DNA of 64,000 nt, taken from NCBI GenBank assembly GCA_029858505.1, contig JAOUEW010000001.1:1-64000 (forward strand). Direction: 5' to 3'. The position numbers were made by a program, and so were the translations under genes. Shown here piece by piece: positions 63,056 through 64,000 of this stretch. Positions within the stretch are counted from its first letter, which is position 1. Each line of letters opens with the position of its first letter. The notes beneath the pieces are model-generated. The model did not search any database, was not told the origin of the DNA, and worked only from the letters and a program-made list of their open reading frames with translations. This stretch comes from Deltaproteobacteria bacterium (GTDB lineage Bacteria; SAR324; JACQKK01).

Positions 63056-64000
63056 ATGGCCGCCGGAAAGGGATACCACGGAACGATTTTGCGGGTGGAT
63101 CTCTCCCGAGGGGAGATTTCAACCGAATCGCCGGATGAGGTGGTGTATCGGCGCTATCTGGGGGGCGGGGGCCTGGGGGCCTATTACTTATTGAAAGAAC
63201 AAGCGCCGGGAACGGACCCCTTGTCACCGGAAGCCCTGTGCGTGGTGGCCACCAGTGTCATGGGATGGGGGCTGCTCAGCGGGGCCAACCATTTTTCCGT
63301 GGTGGCCAAAAGCCCCCTCACCGGAGGGTTTGGAGAGTCGGAGGCGGGGGGCTATTGGGGGCCGGAGTTCAAAGCCACCGGGTTCGACGCCATTCTGCTC
63401 ACCGGCAAAGCCCCCCGGCCAGTGTATTTGTGGATCAGCGATGGCCGGGCCGAGCTGCGAGATGCCGCCCCCTTTTGGGGGCAGGAGGCCCTGGCGGTCC
63501 AGCGGGGGCTGGTGGCCGCCGTGGGAGACCCCCGGGCCCGGGTGCTGCAAACCGGCATTGCCGGAGAAAACCTGGTGCGCTACGCGGCCCTGGTGAATGA
63601 GTGCCGCCACTTCAACGGGCGGGGGGGCATGGGGGCGGTGTGGGGGGCCAAGAACCTGAAAGCCATTGTGGCGCGGGGCACCCGCCGCCTGCGCCCCGCC
63701 GACCCGGAATTGGCGAAGCGGGTGACCGAAGAATTCCGCCGGGTGTACGACCGAGAGCGGGATACCATGCACAAATTTGGCTCCAGCCGGGCGGTGGCGC
63801 GGCTGAACAAAGACGGCATGCTGCCTGTTCGAAACTTTAGGGAGGGAACCCTGCCCGGAGCGGAGGAACTGGGGGGCCAGCGCATGGCCGAAACCATTTT
63901 AAAGCGGCGGGGTACCTGCTTTGGCTGCGCCGTAAGCTGCAAGCGCGAGGTGGAGGTGCCCGAACTGGGCGTTACTCCCCACTACGGCGGACCGGAGTAC
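63056..64000 (+). CDS. Aldehyde ferredoxin oxidoreductase family protein, N-terminal part
   Basis: The first 315 residues of a tungsten- or molybdenum-bis-pterin enzyme that oxidises aldehydes to carboxylic acids with ferredoxin; the gene runs off the right edge. The start at 63056 gives GYHGTILRVDLSRGE. Cofactor blocks follow: YLGGGGLGAYYL, SPLTGGFGESEAGGYWGPE and NGRGGMGAVWGAKNLKAIV. Three of the four [4Fe-4S] ligands are at Cys288, Cys291 and Cys295 in CFGCAVSC; the fourth is expected past the edge. The family has many substrate branches, so the substrate is not assigned. Confidence 0.93.
   Translation, partial: MAAGKGYHGTILRVDLSRGEISTESPDEVVYRRYLGGGGLGAYYLLKEQAPGTDPLSPEALCVVATSVMGWGLLSGANHFSVVAKSPLTGGFGESEAGGYWGPEFKATGFDAILLTGKAPRPVYLWISDGRAELRDAAPFWGQEALAVQRGLVAAVGDPRARVLQTGIAGENLVRYAALVNECRHFNGRGGMGAVWGAKNLKAIVARGTRRLRPADPELAKRVTEEFRRVYDRERDTMHKFGSSRAVARLNKDGMLPVRNFREGTLPGAEELGGQRMAETILKRRGTCFGCAVSCKREVEVPELGVTPHYGGPEY

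Overview
The window is about 64 kb of GC-rich, densely packed chromosome from a diderm (Gram-negative) bacterium. The diderm call rests on two apolipoprotein N-acyltransferases, a BamD-like assembly lipoprotein, several lipobox proteins and periplasmic signal peptides. It also carries a cyclic-di-AMP synthase with its CdaR partner next to ftsH, SelB, a bactofilin and a tungsten/molybdenum-type aldehyde ferredoxin oxidoreductase. That mix fits deltaproteobacterial-grade or other deep-branching Gram-negative phyla, probably with some anaerobic or microaerobic metabolism. No rRNA, tRNA or other taxonomic marker is present, so I do not name a phylum.

Layout. 1-12.5 kb: the end of a prepilin peptidase, an ITPA-type XTP pyrophosphatase, then a rightward run pyrC-lnt-DNA methyltransferase-bamD-dprA-topA and a large GlnD-related protein that has lost its nucleotidyltransferase domain. 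12.5-25 kb: panC, a Cys-rich membrane-anchored protein, a second lnt, a Ste24-type protease, rlmE, a D-amino-acid aminotransferase overlapping larC, a MnmC-like methyltransferase and a very long S41 protease. 25-36 kb: a DEDD exonuclease ending in a sliding-clamp-binding motif, bactofilin, selB, a pdxA-like gene, surE, a Spy/CpxP-like metal-binding protein, larE, an MsrP-like oxidoreductase, trmL, cvpA and two envelope proteins, one FlgT-like. 36.9-43.4 kb: the replication locus dnaA-(AT-rich gap)-dnaN-recF-gyrB. 43.5-64 kb: an Old Yellow Enzyme, mtnA, an ArgA-like acetyltransferase, ftsH, cdaA-cdaR, rng-rluD, an envelope lipoprotein/TPR pair, aroC, rlmB, a GYF/BRCT protein, ribE, ruvC-ruvA, ssb, gatC, a small zinc-ribbon ORF and the start of the aldehyde ferredoxin oxidoreductase.

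How it fits together. The best-supported novelty is at the replication locus. The dnaA-dnaN gap has no canonical DnaA boxes. It has five direct TAAACAT repeats, the first four spaced 11, 22 and 21 bp apart. The neighbouring DnaA has changed exactly the recognition-helix residues that in E. coli read the box (Asp433 to Thr, Thr435 to Ser). Lipoprotein maturation (two Lnt) is represented together with several lipoproteins and an outer-membrane assembly factor. Nickel-pincer cofactor synthesis is represented by larC and larE in separate places.

Two dispersed repeat families sit only between genes. One is a roughly 200-bp element with inverted ends of the AACAGCACCCCTCC type (four full-length and two partial copies). 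The other is a GC hairpin family carrying a GTTTTTGCCGTGAA-like arm. No insertion sequence, prophage or CRISPR array was seen.
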